A stretch of 30,746 nucleotides of DNA from a virus. The stretch spans positions 1 to 30,746 of the IMG/VR virus record IMGVR_UViG_3300046010_000908, one strand, 5' to 3'. Position numbers and translations under genes: made by a program. Of this stretch, positions 24,060-30,696 are shown piece by piece; the first letter of the stretch is position 1; every line of letters starts with the position of its first letter. The notes beneath the pieces are model-generated. The model was not told where the DNA came from, made no database searches, and saw only the letters and a program-made list of their open reading frames with translations.

Positions 24060-24574
24060 TGCCAGCACTTCAAGGAACAGCGGAGCGCTTAGTCGAAATA
24101 GCAACGGCGGAAGTCGGCTATATTGAAGAAGCAGTTCCCGAAAATAAGACAAAGTATCAAAAGGCTAATCAGCCTTGGTGTGGTGCTTTTGTAAACTGGT
24201 GCGGTAAAAAAGCAGGAGTTGAAATTCCTAATACTGTTTACACGCCAGCGGGAGCAGATGCTTTCAAAAAAATGAAGCGTTGGCAAGAAGGGGAAACTGC
24301 TCAACCTCAAGCGGGAGATATTGTTTATTTTGATTTTCCTGCCGACGGAGTTGATAGAATTAGTCATGTCGGGATTGTTGTCAAAGACAATCAAGACGGC
24401 ACAGTTACCTGTATAGAGGGAAACACCAGTTCAGATAAAAAAGGCGACCAACGCAACGGCGGAGAAGTTTGCCTTAAAATTAGAGCCTTCAAAAAGAAGA
24501 ATAGAAATAAGTTCAAGCCTAATCTCCCAGTTGCCATTGTTGGCTTTGGGCGCCCTAAGTTTACGGGGGCATAA
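24059..24574 (+). CDS. Endolysin, CHAP-type peptidase/amidase
   Basis: The 171-residue enzyme has a CHAP layout: QPWCGAFVNWCG with the catalytic Cys near residue 41, SHVGIVV with His near 103, and IEGNTS with Glu/Asn near 120-122. The segment AGDIVYFDF before the His is also typical. It would cut peptide or amide bonds in the host wall. The C-terminal 40 residues are basic and may aid wall binding, but no separate binding domain is seen. No signal peptide is present, so it relies on the holin. Confidence 0.85.
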   Translation: MPALQGTAERLVEIATAEVGYIEEAVPENKTKYQKANQPWCGAFVNWCGKKAGVEIPNTVYTPAGADAFKKMKRWQEGETAQPQAGDIVYFDFPADGVDRISHVGIVVKDNQDGTVTCIEGNTSSDKKGDQRNGGEVCLKIRAFKKKNRNKFKPNLPVAIVGFGRPKFTGA

Positions 24575-24576
24575 GA

Positions 24577-24858
24577 ATGAGCGAAGAAGTGAAGCCCAGT
24601 TTAGGAGAGATTATGCGTAGGCTTGATGACCTAACCATGGAAGTCAAGCAGATGAATCTAAATGTGAGCCAAACTTATCTTCGCAAAGATGTTTACGAAT
24701 CCGACTCAGAGCGATTCTCTCAAGCCATGGTTCATATAACAGACCGACTTGAAAAGATGGAGTCTCGCTCTGAGTGGGTAGTTCGAACAGTCGGTGGTCT
24801 CATGATTGCCACGATTGTCGGTGCCTCCGTGTATGTTGGGCAGATAATCGGGTTCTGA
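24577..24858 (+). CDS. Coiled-coil lysis accessory with C-terminal membrane anchor
   Basis: The 93-residue protein has an N-terminal helical part with heptad-like Leu/Met spacing (RRLDDLTMEVKQMNLNVSQ) and a single membrane segment at about 67-93. This resembles XhlA-like small membrane proteins of lysis cassettes. It begins two bases after the endolysin stop. It may be a second holin-like or regulatory component. The short, unique anchor at the very C-terminus makes an enzyme unlikely. Confidence 0.7.
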   Translation: MSEEVKPSLGEIMRRLDDLTMEVKQMNLNVSQTYLRKDVYESDSERFSQAMVHITDRLEKMESRSEWVVRTVGGLMIATIVGASVYVGQIIGF

Positions 24859-24863
24859 GGTAC

Positions 24864-24911
24864 TTGACAGACTAAACTAGGGTTTAGTATCCTCTCCCCA
24901 AACGAGAGGAG
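24864..24911 (+). promoter_or_regulatory. Early promoter with palindromic operator
   Basis: TTGACA at 24864-24869 is a perfect -35 element; TAGTAT at 24885-24890 is a fair -10 with a short 15-base spacer. Between and overlapping them is a perfect inverted repeat, ACTAAAC-TAGG-GTTTAGT at 24871-24888. A dimeric repressor bound there would block polymerase. CGAGAGGAG at 24903-24911 is the ribosome site of the Gam-like gene. This would drive the recombination and replication operon. Confidence 0.65.
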
Positions 24912-24916
24912 TCCAC

Positions 24917-25459
24917 ATGGACAACGCATTAGAAGTAACACCAGTTGATGATTTTGAAATCATTCAAGAGCCAGCCCGTGAACCATTCAAAGTTGATGAT
25001 GATTCCAAGGCAGATTGGGCAATGCGAAAACTTGCCTCAATTCGGCGCAAACAAGCAGAGAACAAAGACATCTTTGACCGAGAGGTTAAGAGGGTCATGG
25101 AATGGCTTGAGAAGGTCAATACAGCCCTTGAGAGGGATGCTGAGTGGTTTGAGTCCAACCTACGCCCATACGCCCTTCAGGAGCGCTCTAAAGACCGTAA
25201 AAGCATAGTTCTGCCCCACGGCACAATCAAAACTATTTCAGGTCGAGTTAAGTTCGATATTGAGGATGAAACTAAGTTCATTGAATGGGCTGAGAAGAAC
25301 GCCCCCGAATTAGTCAGAGTTAAAAAAGAAATTGATAAAAAAGCGCTAGGTGCTTTGAATCAATCTGAAGATAAGGTAATATCAACCCAAGGTGAAATTG
25401 TGCCAGCAGTAAAAGTTATACCTGCTGAGACTTCAGTTTCATTTGTTATTGCAGAGTAG
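24917..25459 (+). CDS. Gam-like host nuclease inhibitor
   Basis: The 180-residue protein has a long charged helical region (residues 30-90, VKRVMEWLEKVNTALERDAEWFESNL) followed by SIVLPHGTIKTISGR and FIEWAEKNAPELVRVKKEIDK. This is the signature of Mu Gam-like proteins, which bind DNA ends and block exonucleases. It is the first gene behind the early promoter and directly precedes an ERF annealase, a natural pairing for recombination of linear phage DNA. The family call is strong. Confidence 0.85.
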   Translation: MDNALEVTPVDDFEIIQEPAREPFKVDDDSKADWAMRKLASIRRKQAENKDIFDREVKRVMEWLEKVNTALERDAEWFESNLRPYALQERSKDRKSIVLPHGTIKTISGRVKFDIEDETKFIEWAEKNAPELVRVKKEIDKKALGALNQSEDKVISTQGEIVPAVKVIPAETSVSFVIAE

Positions 25460-25470
25460 AGAGAGGGACA

Positions 25471-26139
25471 ATGGAAAACAAATTACCTATCGCTCAAGCA
25501 TTGAGCGAGATTATGAAAGCAGTTGGCGGTATCGCCAAGAAGGATAAAAACACATCTCAAGGATTCAATTTCCGAGGGATTGATTCAGTAGTCAATGCAG
25601 TCTCACCAGCCCTACAAAAGTTTGGTGTGGTTGTAGTTCCATCAGTTGAAGAGTACGAATATCAAACAGTTGAGATAGGTCGTAACCGAACAGCAATGGG
25701 ACATGTCAAAGTCAAAGTTAGTTATACATTCATTGGTGCAAACGGTGATGCAATTAAAGCCACGGTTGTTGGTGAAGCGATGGACTCGGGCGATAAGGCA
25801 ACAGCCAAAGCCATGTCAGTTGCTTTCCGTACAGCCCTACTTCAATCACTAGCACTACCAACCGATGAAGTAGACCCTGATGCACAATCCTACGAACGCT
25901 CATCCTCTGATGATGTTATGGCGCCCTCTGCGGTTCTAACAAAAATTCATCAAGCGTCCGACTTGGAATCATTGGCTTCAGTTGGTCAGTACATAACTGC
26001 CAACAAAGAAAAATACAACGCTGAACTTTTAGAGCAGTTCCGTCTTAAGTTCCGTGAGCAACAATTAAAAATTAACCCACCAAAATTGGAAGAGGAATCC
26101 GATGAAGTCAAAGTCGAAGGAGTTGCTGTTTCATCCTGA
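25471..26139 (+). CDS. ERF-family single-strand annealing protein
   Basis: The 222-residue protein contains QGFNFRGIDSVVNAVSPAL near residues 30-48, then VVVVPSV, then a block with EAMDSGDKATAKAMSVAFRTALLQ, which is diagnostic of ERF recombinases. These form rings on single-stranded DNA and anneal complementary strands. The C-terminal 60 residues are acidic and probably bind partners. No exonuclease gene is seen in the window, so it may depend on host nucleases or one encoded further right. Confidence 0.9.
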   Translation: MENKLPIAQALSEIMKAVGGIAKKDKNTSQGFNFRGIDSVVNAVSPALQKFGVVVVPSVEEYEYQTVEIGRNRTAMGHVKVKVSYTFIGANGDAIKATVVGEAMDSGDKATAKAMSVAFRTALLQSLALPTDEVDPDAQSYERSSSDDVMAPSAVLTKIHQASDLESLASVGQYITANKEKYNAELLEQFRLKFREQQLKINPPKLEEESDEVKVEGVAVSS

Positions 26140-26491
26140 ACTTCCATACGCAGGGACTTCGGGACATAGTGGGACAGATACATCTAAAGAGCGAGCGCTA
26201 AAGGCGGATAGGTCGGGTAAGACTGCCCTACGCCAAGCGCAAGCCTTAAACCTTTTATCGCAAAGAGAATTGGTTGGGCTAACTTGGAAAGAGTTATCTG
26301 AAGTAACAGGACTTCACCATGGAACCGCTTCGGGTGTATTGTCCGTCCTCCATAAATCAGGTCGCATTGCCCGTCTCAAAGAGACTCGTAATGGATGCAA
26401 GGTTTATGTAGATGTTTCTTGTATTGAAGGTAGATTAGTTGAACGACAAGGGCGAAAGAAAAATTGCCCTCATTGTGGAGGAGATTTGTGA
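26102..26491 (+). CDS. Winged-helix protein with C-terminal CxxC
   Basis: The 129-residue protein starts 38 bases inside the ERF gene, after a GAGGAA site. Residues 11-30 hold the FHPELPYAGTSGHSGTDTS block that I recognise from early actinophage proteins. Residues 48-103 form a winged helix (LTWKELSEVTGLHHGTASGVLSVLHKSG). CPHCGGDL at the C-terminus has two Cys that could bind zinc in a dimer. It is likely a DNA-binding regulator or replication accessory. Its stop overlaps the next start (GTGA). Confidence 0.75.
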   Translation: MKSKSKELLFHPELPYAGTSGHSGTDTSKERALKADRSGKTALRQAQALNLLSQRELVGLTWKELSEVTGLHHGTASGVLSVLHKSGRIARLKETRNGCKVYVDVSCIEGRLVERQGRKKNCPHCGGDL

Positions 26492-27204
26492 GCATCAGGT
26501 GGATTACTAAAGTTTGGGCGGATTCGCCTTACGATGGAACCAAACTTTTAATTCATCTTGCGCTCGCAGATATTTCTCATGATGATGGTCGATTCTTCGC
26601 CTCTCAGTCAAACCTTGCTTCCAAGGGTAGATGTTCAGTTGAGTATGTTCGGAAAGTCATAAACGAGATGGTGGCTGATGGGCATATCAAGATTATTACT
26701 AAAGGTAATTCCCGAGGTAATGCAACTGTCTACCAGTTGTTATGGAAGAAACTCCCCAACTCAGTAGGGGACGAACAAAGTTTAGGAGAGGTAGAACTCC
26801 CCAACTTAGATACCCCCGACTCCCCAACTCTGACCCCTTCACTCCCCAACTCCACTCCGTACCATCCGTCCTATACATCCGTCCTATCTACAACGAAGAG
26901 TGACGAAACTGCTGTCGCAGTTGTCGCACTCTCTGAAGCAGTAGCAAGAAAATGGTGGGAGAAGCAAAGAGTTAAACCATTGGGTAAAAGTGCTTGGCAC
27001 TCTTTACTAGCAATCTGCCAAGCGGCAGAGAAGCGAGGCTACCAAGCCGAACAAATTGAACAGGCGTTAGATTACATAGGCACAGTTCCATCTATGAGAC
27101 AGATGGACTTAGTTCTTAGAGGAGTGGGGGTAAAGACAAAACATGAGCAATCAGCAATTAGAGCCATCGAGTTATCAGAAAAACTCCGCAATGAGTCTGT
27201 CTGA
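26488..27204 (+). CDS. Replication initiator-like protein
   Basis: I use GTG at 26488, five bases after GGAGGAG, with GTGA overlapping the upstream stop; a TTG at 26464 is in frame but unsupported. The 238-residue protein has an N-terminal winged-helix domain (SQSNLASKGRCSVEYVRKVINEMVADGHIKI). A Pro/Ser/Thr-rich linker at about residues 88-145 follows, then a helical C-terminus (KWWEKQRVKPLG, IEQALDYIGTV). This is the plan of lambda O-type initiators. The linker DNA carries direct repeats described separately as an origin. The role is inferred from domain plan and repeats. Confidence 0.7.
   Translation: MSIRWITKVWADSPYDGTKLLIHLALADISHDDGRFFASQSNLASKGRCSVEYVRKVINEMVADGHIKIITKGNSRGNATVYQLLWKKLPNSVGDEQSLGEVELPNLDTPDSPTLTPSLPNSTPYHPSYTSVLSTTKSDETAVAVVALSEAVARKWWEKQRVKPLGKSAWHSLLAICQAAEKRGYQAEQIEQALDYIGTVPSMRQMDLVLRGVGVKTKHEQSAIRAIELSEKLRNESV
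26751..26887 (+). other. Candidate replication origin with iterons
   Basis: ACTCCCCAACT occurs exactly four times, at 26751-26761, 26796-26806, 26819-26829 and 26841-26851, spaced 45, 23 and 22 bases. CATCCGTCCTAT then occurs twice in tandem, at 26863-26874 and 26876-26887. The third copy of the first repeat and the second copy of the second are read in different codon frames from their partners, so DNA rather than protein sequence is conserved. The cluster sits in the linker part of the initiator gene, as the lambda origin does in O. An AT-rich stretch lies just upstream at about 26685-26710. Confidence 0.65.
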
Positions 27205-27589
27205 TATTGCAGTTCTTGTCGGCTTCATCGGTATTTACGATTTAAGAATTCAAGTTGATGAGTTAAAGGTTCGAGCATGGGCAGAATCTTTTGACTCGGA
27301 TTTACCATTACAGGAAGCAAAACGAATTGTTTCTTGGCATTATGCAAACTTTGACACGGCTATCCAACCATCACACATAAACAAAGAATGGCGTCGTAGG
27401 ATGTCTGATGAAAGAGAAAGAGAAAAAAGCCGTCTTCTAAGTTTAGAGTTTGAGGAACGAGAAAAACAAAAAGCATCTCCTGAAGTTATTGCTAAATGGA
27501 AAAAAGAGTTTCGGGAATACAGGGAAAGAAACAGGGTGGCGGATGCTCCGTTGGAAACAGATAGCGGGACTGTGGCACCTGACGCATGA
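27191..27589 (+). CDS. Replication loader-like helical protein
   Basis: I prefer ATG 27191 (overlap 14 bases, giving MSLSDIAVLVGFIGIYDLR) over ATG 27143 (overlap 62 bases); neither has a good ribosome site. The 132-residue product is helical, with WAESFDSDLPLQEAKRIVSWHYANFD and IQPSHINKEWRRRM, then a charged helix and a disordered end. I recall a similar small domain in actinophage proteins next to replication genes, perhaps helicase loaders. Directly following the initiator supports a replication role; nothing here shows activity. Confidence 0.6.
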   Translation: MSLSDIAVLVGFIGIYDLRIQVDELKVRAWAESFDSDLPLQEAKRIVSWHYANFDTAIQPSHINKEWRRRMSDEREREKSRLLSLEFEEREKQKASPEVIAKWKKEFREYRERNRVADAPLETDSGTVAPDA

Positions 27590-27688
27590 AGATATTTCGA
27601 TTTGTCGATTGGTATTACAAATGGAGATTCAAACGACGGCAAAGGTATGCCCTGCTTGCTTGGACGCCCTCGCAGACGAGAGACTCCA

Positions 27689-28057
27689 ATGGCAAACCCT
27701 AAACTTAAAGTTGATGATGAGACTCGATTCGCAGTTCTCGCCCGAGCCTTTTACAAATGTGAAAGATGCGGAAGAGATTTCCTAGGTTTTCCAGTCTCAG
27801 TTCACCATCGGCGCCCAAGAATGATGGGCGGAAGTAAGAATCAGGAACTCCATAAATCAGCGAATCTTATTGTTTTATGTGGGACTGGAACCTCAGGTTG
27901 TCACGGTTGGGTTGAATCAAATCGGGATAAGGCTAGGGAGTTGGGTTACTTAATCCAAAAGGTTGAATCGGCTGGAGAGATACCTTTTCAAGATAACAAC
28001 GGTCTTTGGTGGTACTTGGATAATAACGGTGGAAAGAGACAACTTGACATTGTTTAA
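27689..28057 (+). CDS. HNH endonuclease
   Basis: I start at ATG 27689, six bases after GAGAG, giving 122 residues. A TTG at 27602 is also in frame. CERCGRDF at 24-31 and LCGTGTSGCHGW at 63-74 supply four Cys for a structural zinc. SVHHRRPRMMGG at 37-48 carries the catalytic His pair, and SANLIVL gives the Asn. HNH enzymes nick or cut DNA with a single metal ion. It stands free in the replication operon, with no intron or intein evident, and may help recombination or packaging. The 99 bases before it hold no gene I can support. Confidence 0.85.
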   Translation: MANPKLKVDDETRFAVLARAFYKCERCGRDFLGFPVSVHHRRPRMMGGSKNQELHKSANLIVLCGTGTSGCHGWVESNRDKARELGYLIQKVESAGEIPFQDNNGLWWYLDNNGGKRQLDIV

Positions 28058-28078
28058 CCTATACCTCACCTTTAAGTT

Positions 28079-28486
28079 ATGGATTGCTTATGTTATGCGG
28101 ATGACGCTGAACAACTTATTTATCGACTTGAGTTGGCTCAACGCCCTTGGACAACAAACGCAGAGCGCTCAGGCAATCGATGGGAAAGAGCAAAACTCAC
28201 AAAAGAGTGGCGCTCGGCTTTTCAACTACTGGCTAAATATGAGAAGATACCCCCTATGGCGTGGATTAGCGTCACCGTTGAACCTCACCAAAAAGGCGGG
28301 AGGCTTCAAGATGTAGGTGCATGTAATCCAGCAGTCAAAGCGGCTATCGATGGAATCGTTGATGCAGGAGTTCTTCCTGATGACTCTTCAAAATTTCTTC
28401 GTTCGTTAATTTTTCTGCCACCACAGAACGATAGAAATTCTTTAGTGCTTTACATTCGAGGAGCGAGGAAAGAGAGGAAAGTATGA
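28079..28486 (+). CDS. RusA-like Holliday junction resolvase
   Basis: The 135-residue protein has the RusA-like core: RAKLTKEWRSAF near residue 37, VTVEPHQKGGRLQDVGACNPAVKAAIDGIVDAGVLPDDS split over residues 65-103, and a final strand. Asp78, Asp91, Asp95 and Asp101/102 with Lys87 are candidates for the metal site. RusA cuts four-way junctions, which fits its place near ERF. The start at 28079 has a weak ribosome site; its N-terminal 15 residues look unlike the family and may be untranslated. Confidence 0.8.
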   Translation: MDCLCYADDAEQLIYRLELAQRPWTTNAERSGNRWERAKLTKEWRSAFQLLAKYEKIPPMAWISVTVEPHQKGGRLQDVGACNPAVKAAIDGIVDAGVLPDDSSKFLRSLIFLPPQNDRNSLVLYIRGARKERKV

Positions 28487-28689
28487 ACTGGAGTTTAATA
28501 TGGACAGTAGTTGGTTTAGCCATTGCCAGTTTTTTTATTTTGCCAATTTACATTGGTTACATAATTGCTTACAAAAAAGCAATGCTGAAAATTGAATTGG
28601 AGTTCGTTGCAACAGCGAATCAAATTCATAAGAAAGTAAAGTTTGATGATGCAGTCGAACGCCTGTTCGAAGAAGGAGAAGCGATATGA
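28483..28689 (+). CDS. Small single-span membrane protein
   Basis: The 68-residue protein has one membrane segment at about residues 4-28 followed by a charged helical cytoplasmic part (KIELEFVATANQIHKKVKFDDAVERLFEEGE). It is coupled at both ends by ATGA overlaps to the resolvase-like gene and the next regulator. I know no family. It could localise a replication or modification complex to the membrane, or act in superinfection exclusion. These are guesses from topology and place. Confidence 0.6.
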   Translation: MNWSLIWTVVGLAIASFFILPIYIGYIIAYKKAMLKIELEFVATANQIHKKVKFDDAVERLFEEGEAI

Positions 28690-28985
28690 GTACAGTAATG
28701 GAAGCAACAGAGTTAGACGGCAAAGGACTTGATGAGGTCAAACTTCTAACAGATGCAATCCGTACCCATCAATCTCAGATTCAAGACTTGGGTAAAAGAC
28801 GCAAGCAGTTGATTCTTAGATTACGAAAACAAAGAATCACCTACCGAGAGATTGCTGAAGCCATGGGTGTATCAGAGCAGTTAATTTACAAAATTATCCG
28901 CAACGATATTGAAAGAGTTCCTGAGTACGACAACGACGGGAACATTATTCGTAGACGAGGACGACCAGCGAAACAATTAGCCTAA
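28686..28985 (+). CDS. Helix-turn-helix regulator with AT-hook-like end
   Basis: The 99-residue protein has a charged coiled-coil-like N-terminal half (QSQIQDLGKRRKQLILRLRKQ) and a helix-turn-helix at about 50-72 (ITYREIAEAMGVSEQLIYKII). Its basic end RRRGRPAK looks like an AT-hook. It probably binds DNA as a regulator. Its location inside the early operon, right before the methyltransferase, suggests control of that operon, possibly through the palindrome at 24871, but no direct evidence links them. ATGA and TAATG overlaps couple it to both neighbours. Confidence 0.7.
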   Translation: MSTVMEATELDGKGLDEVKLLTDAIRTHQSQIQDLGKRRKQLILRLRKQRITYREIAEAMGVSEQLIYKIIRNDIERVPEYDNDGNIIRRRGRPAKQLA

Positions 28986-30055
28986 TGAAGTTCATTGAAC
29001 TTTTTGCAGGTATTGGAGCCTTTCGACTTGGACTTGAAAGAACAGGTCATGAGTGCGTTTGGGCTAACGAATGGTTAGAGAGACCTAGGAGTATTTATGC
29101 ACGAAACTTCGGACACCAACCTGACGGACGAGATATTAGAAATGTTTCCGCTGGAGACCTTCCTGATGCCGACCTCCTCGTTGGAGGATTCCCTTGTGCG
29201 ACTTTTTCAGTCGCAGGGAAGCGAACAGGATTCTCTTTGGATGACACCCGAGGGACACTCGCTTTTGAAATGTTTAGACTCGCTCACGAAAAATCAATAC
29301 CGTATCTCCTCTTTGAGAATGTCAAAGGACTACTCAACCACGACGGAGGAAGAACATTCGAAATCATCCTTGAAGTCTTGGATGGCTTGGGGTATGACTG
29401 TCAATGGGAATTGCTTGACAGCCAAAATTTCGGCGTCCCGCAACACCGAGAAAGGGTATTCCTTATCGGACATCTTAGAGGAAACCCCCGACCAAAAGTA
29501 TTTCCTATCGGAGCAACAAGTAGAAGCAATGATGGCTCGAACTCGGAAGAACGAGAAGGAAGGCAGGGGCTTTTCTCCGACATTTCTCCGACCCTCGACG
29601 CTCACTACTACAAAGGAGGAAACTCCCGACAGTATGTAGTTGAGCAGTTCATTCGCAGAGATAATTCTTTTAGAACTTTTGAGAATGTTGCTCCAACTTT
29701 ATTGGCTCACATGGGAACAGGTGGAAACAATGTGCCATTTGTTAGACCAGTTCTCGATGTAGCAAGAGTAAACAAATCACCAAACGGGCGACTTATTAAA
29801 GATGATGGAGACCCGATGTACACAATAACAGCGCAAGACCGTCACGGAGTTCAAATTGGGGATGAGGATGGCTTTGCGATTAGAAAACTAACTCCCTTGG
29901 AGTGCGAGCGCCTTCAAGGATTACCCGATGGATGGACGGAGTTCTACGAAGATGGAAGAAGAGTTTCAGATTCCGAAAGATACGAACGATGCGGACGGAC
30001 AATCACTATCTCAGTCGTGGAAGCGATTGGTAGAAAACTTCATGACTTCTACTGA
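28985..30055 (+). CDS. DNA (cytosine-5) methyltransferase
   Basis: The 356-residue enzyme shows the C5-methyltransferase motifs in order: FIELFAGIGAF at 3-13 (SAM binding), GGFPCATFSVAGKR at 67-80 with catalytic Cys71, ENV at 111-113, NFGVPQHRERVFLIGH at 148-163, LTPLECERLQGLPDGW near the end and a C-terminal SVVEAIGRKL. The usual Gln after Pro-Cys is Ala, which I recall in other phage enzymes. Motif X reads GRT where GN is common. It has no restriction partner nearby, so it likely protects phage DNA from host enzymes. Confidence 0.92.
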   Translation: MKFIELFAGIGAFRLGLERTGHECVWANEWLERPRSIYARNFGHQPDGRDIRNVSAGDLPDADLLVGGFPCATFSVAGKRTGFSLDDTRGTLAFEMFRLAHEKSIPYLLFENVKGLLNHDGGRTFEIILEVLDGLGYDCQWELLDSQNFGVPQHRERVFLIGHLRGNPRPKVFPIGATSRSNDGSNSEEREGRQGLFSDISPTLDAHYYKGGNSRQYVVEQFIRRDNSFRTFENVAPTLLAHMGTGGNNVPFVRPVLDVARVNKSPNGRLIKDDGDPMYTITAQDRHGVQIGDEDGFAIRKLTPLECERLQGLPDGWTEFYEDGRRVSDSERYERCGRTITISVVEAIGRKLHDFY

Positions 30056-30689
30056 GCCATTCTCATTCGACACTATTAAAAACTTTGATGAGCATATTGC
30101 TCAATCAATTCCCAACTACCACACGCTGACTGAAGCAATCTGTGACCTGAGTACATACTTCATGACTGAAGATACTCAAGTGATTGACCTTGGTTGCTCT
30201 ACTGGAAAACTATTAGAAAGACTTCCGCATCGTGGCAGAAAAGTTGGAATCGATATAGCCGATAACCTTTTGCCTGAGTCTCATGATGAGACTTTGTATA
30301 TCCGCCGAGACCTTAGAGCCTTAGATAATTTTGGTAAGTCCAGTTTAATTCTTTCAATCTTTACCCTTCAGTTTATTCCTTACGAAGACAGACCGAACAT
30401 CCTAAGCAACATCTATGAATCTCTAGTTGAGGGTGGGGCTTTTATATGGGCTGAAAAAGTCCGTGAAGAGGATGGGGAACTTGAGCAAGCCATCAATGGC
30501 GCTTTCTTTGATTTTAAGCGCAAGGCTTTCACCCCTGAGCAGATATTAAATAAAGAGCGAGACTTGAGACCAATTATGAAAGTCAATTCATCTGTGAGAA
30601 ATCAGATATTGGCTGAGAACGCTGGCTTCACAGTTGGCACTATGTTTTGGAAGTTCTATAACTTCGAGGCTTGGCTATTTGTGAAATGA
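30042..30689 (+). CDS. CmoA-like SAM-dependent methyltransferase
   Basis: The ATG at 30042 overlaps the methyltransferase gene by 14 bases and gives 215 residues. It begins near NFDEHIAQSIPNY, like cellular CmoA. DLGCSTG at 49-55 is the SAM loop; FTLQF at 107-111, GGAFIWAEK at 131-139, FFDFKR at 155-160 and a final FYNFEAWLFVK follow in CmoA order. CmoA converts SAM plus prephenate to carboxy-SAM for tRNA wobble-uridine modification. By my alignment, the E. coli Arg thought to bind the carboxylate falls next to Glu172-Arg173, so substrate choice is open. Plain methyl transfer is an alternative. Confidence 0.7.
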   Translation: MTSTEPFSFDTIKNFDEHIAQSIPNYHTLTEAICDLSTYFMTEDTQVIDLGCSTGKLLERLPHRGRKVGIDIADNLLPESHDETLYIRRDLRALDNFGKSSLILSIFTLQFIPYEDRPNILSNIYESLVEGGAFIWAEKVREEDGELEQAINGAFFDFKRKAFTPEQILNKERDLRPIMKVNSSVRNQILAENAGFTVGTMFWKFYNFEAWLFVK

Positions 30690-30696
30690 GGAGAAA

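Noticed and set aside
24871-24888. ACTAAAC/GTTTAGT palindrome read as a transcription terminator
   Set aside because: The stem is only seven mostly A/T pairs, no T-tract follows, and it lies between good -35 and -10 elements, so an operator is the better reading.
27622-27785. Short + frame with a VCPACLDALADERLQW segment before the HNH gene
   Set aside because: It contains one CxxC, overlaps the HNH gene for most of its length, and its C-terminal half looks random. A tiny zinc protein cannot be fully excluded.
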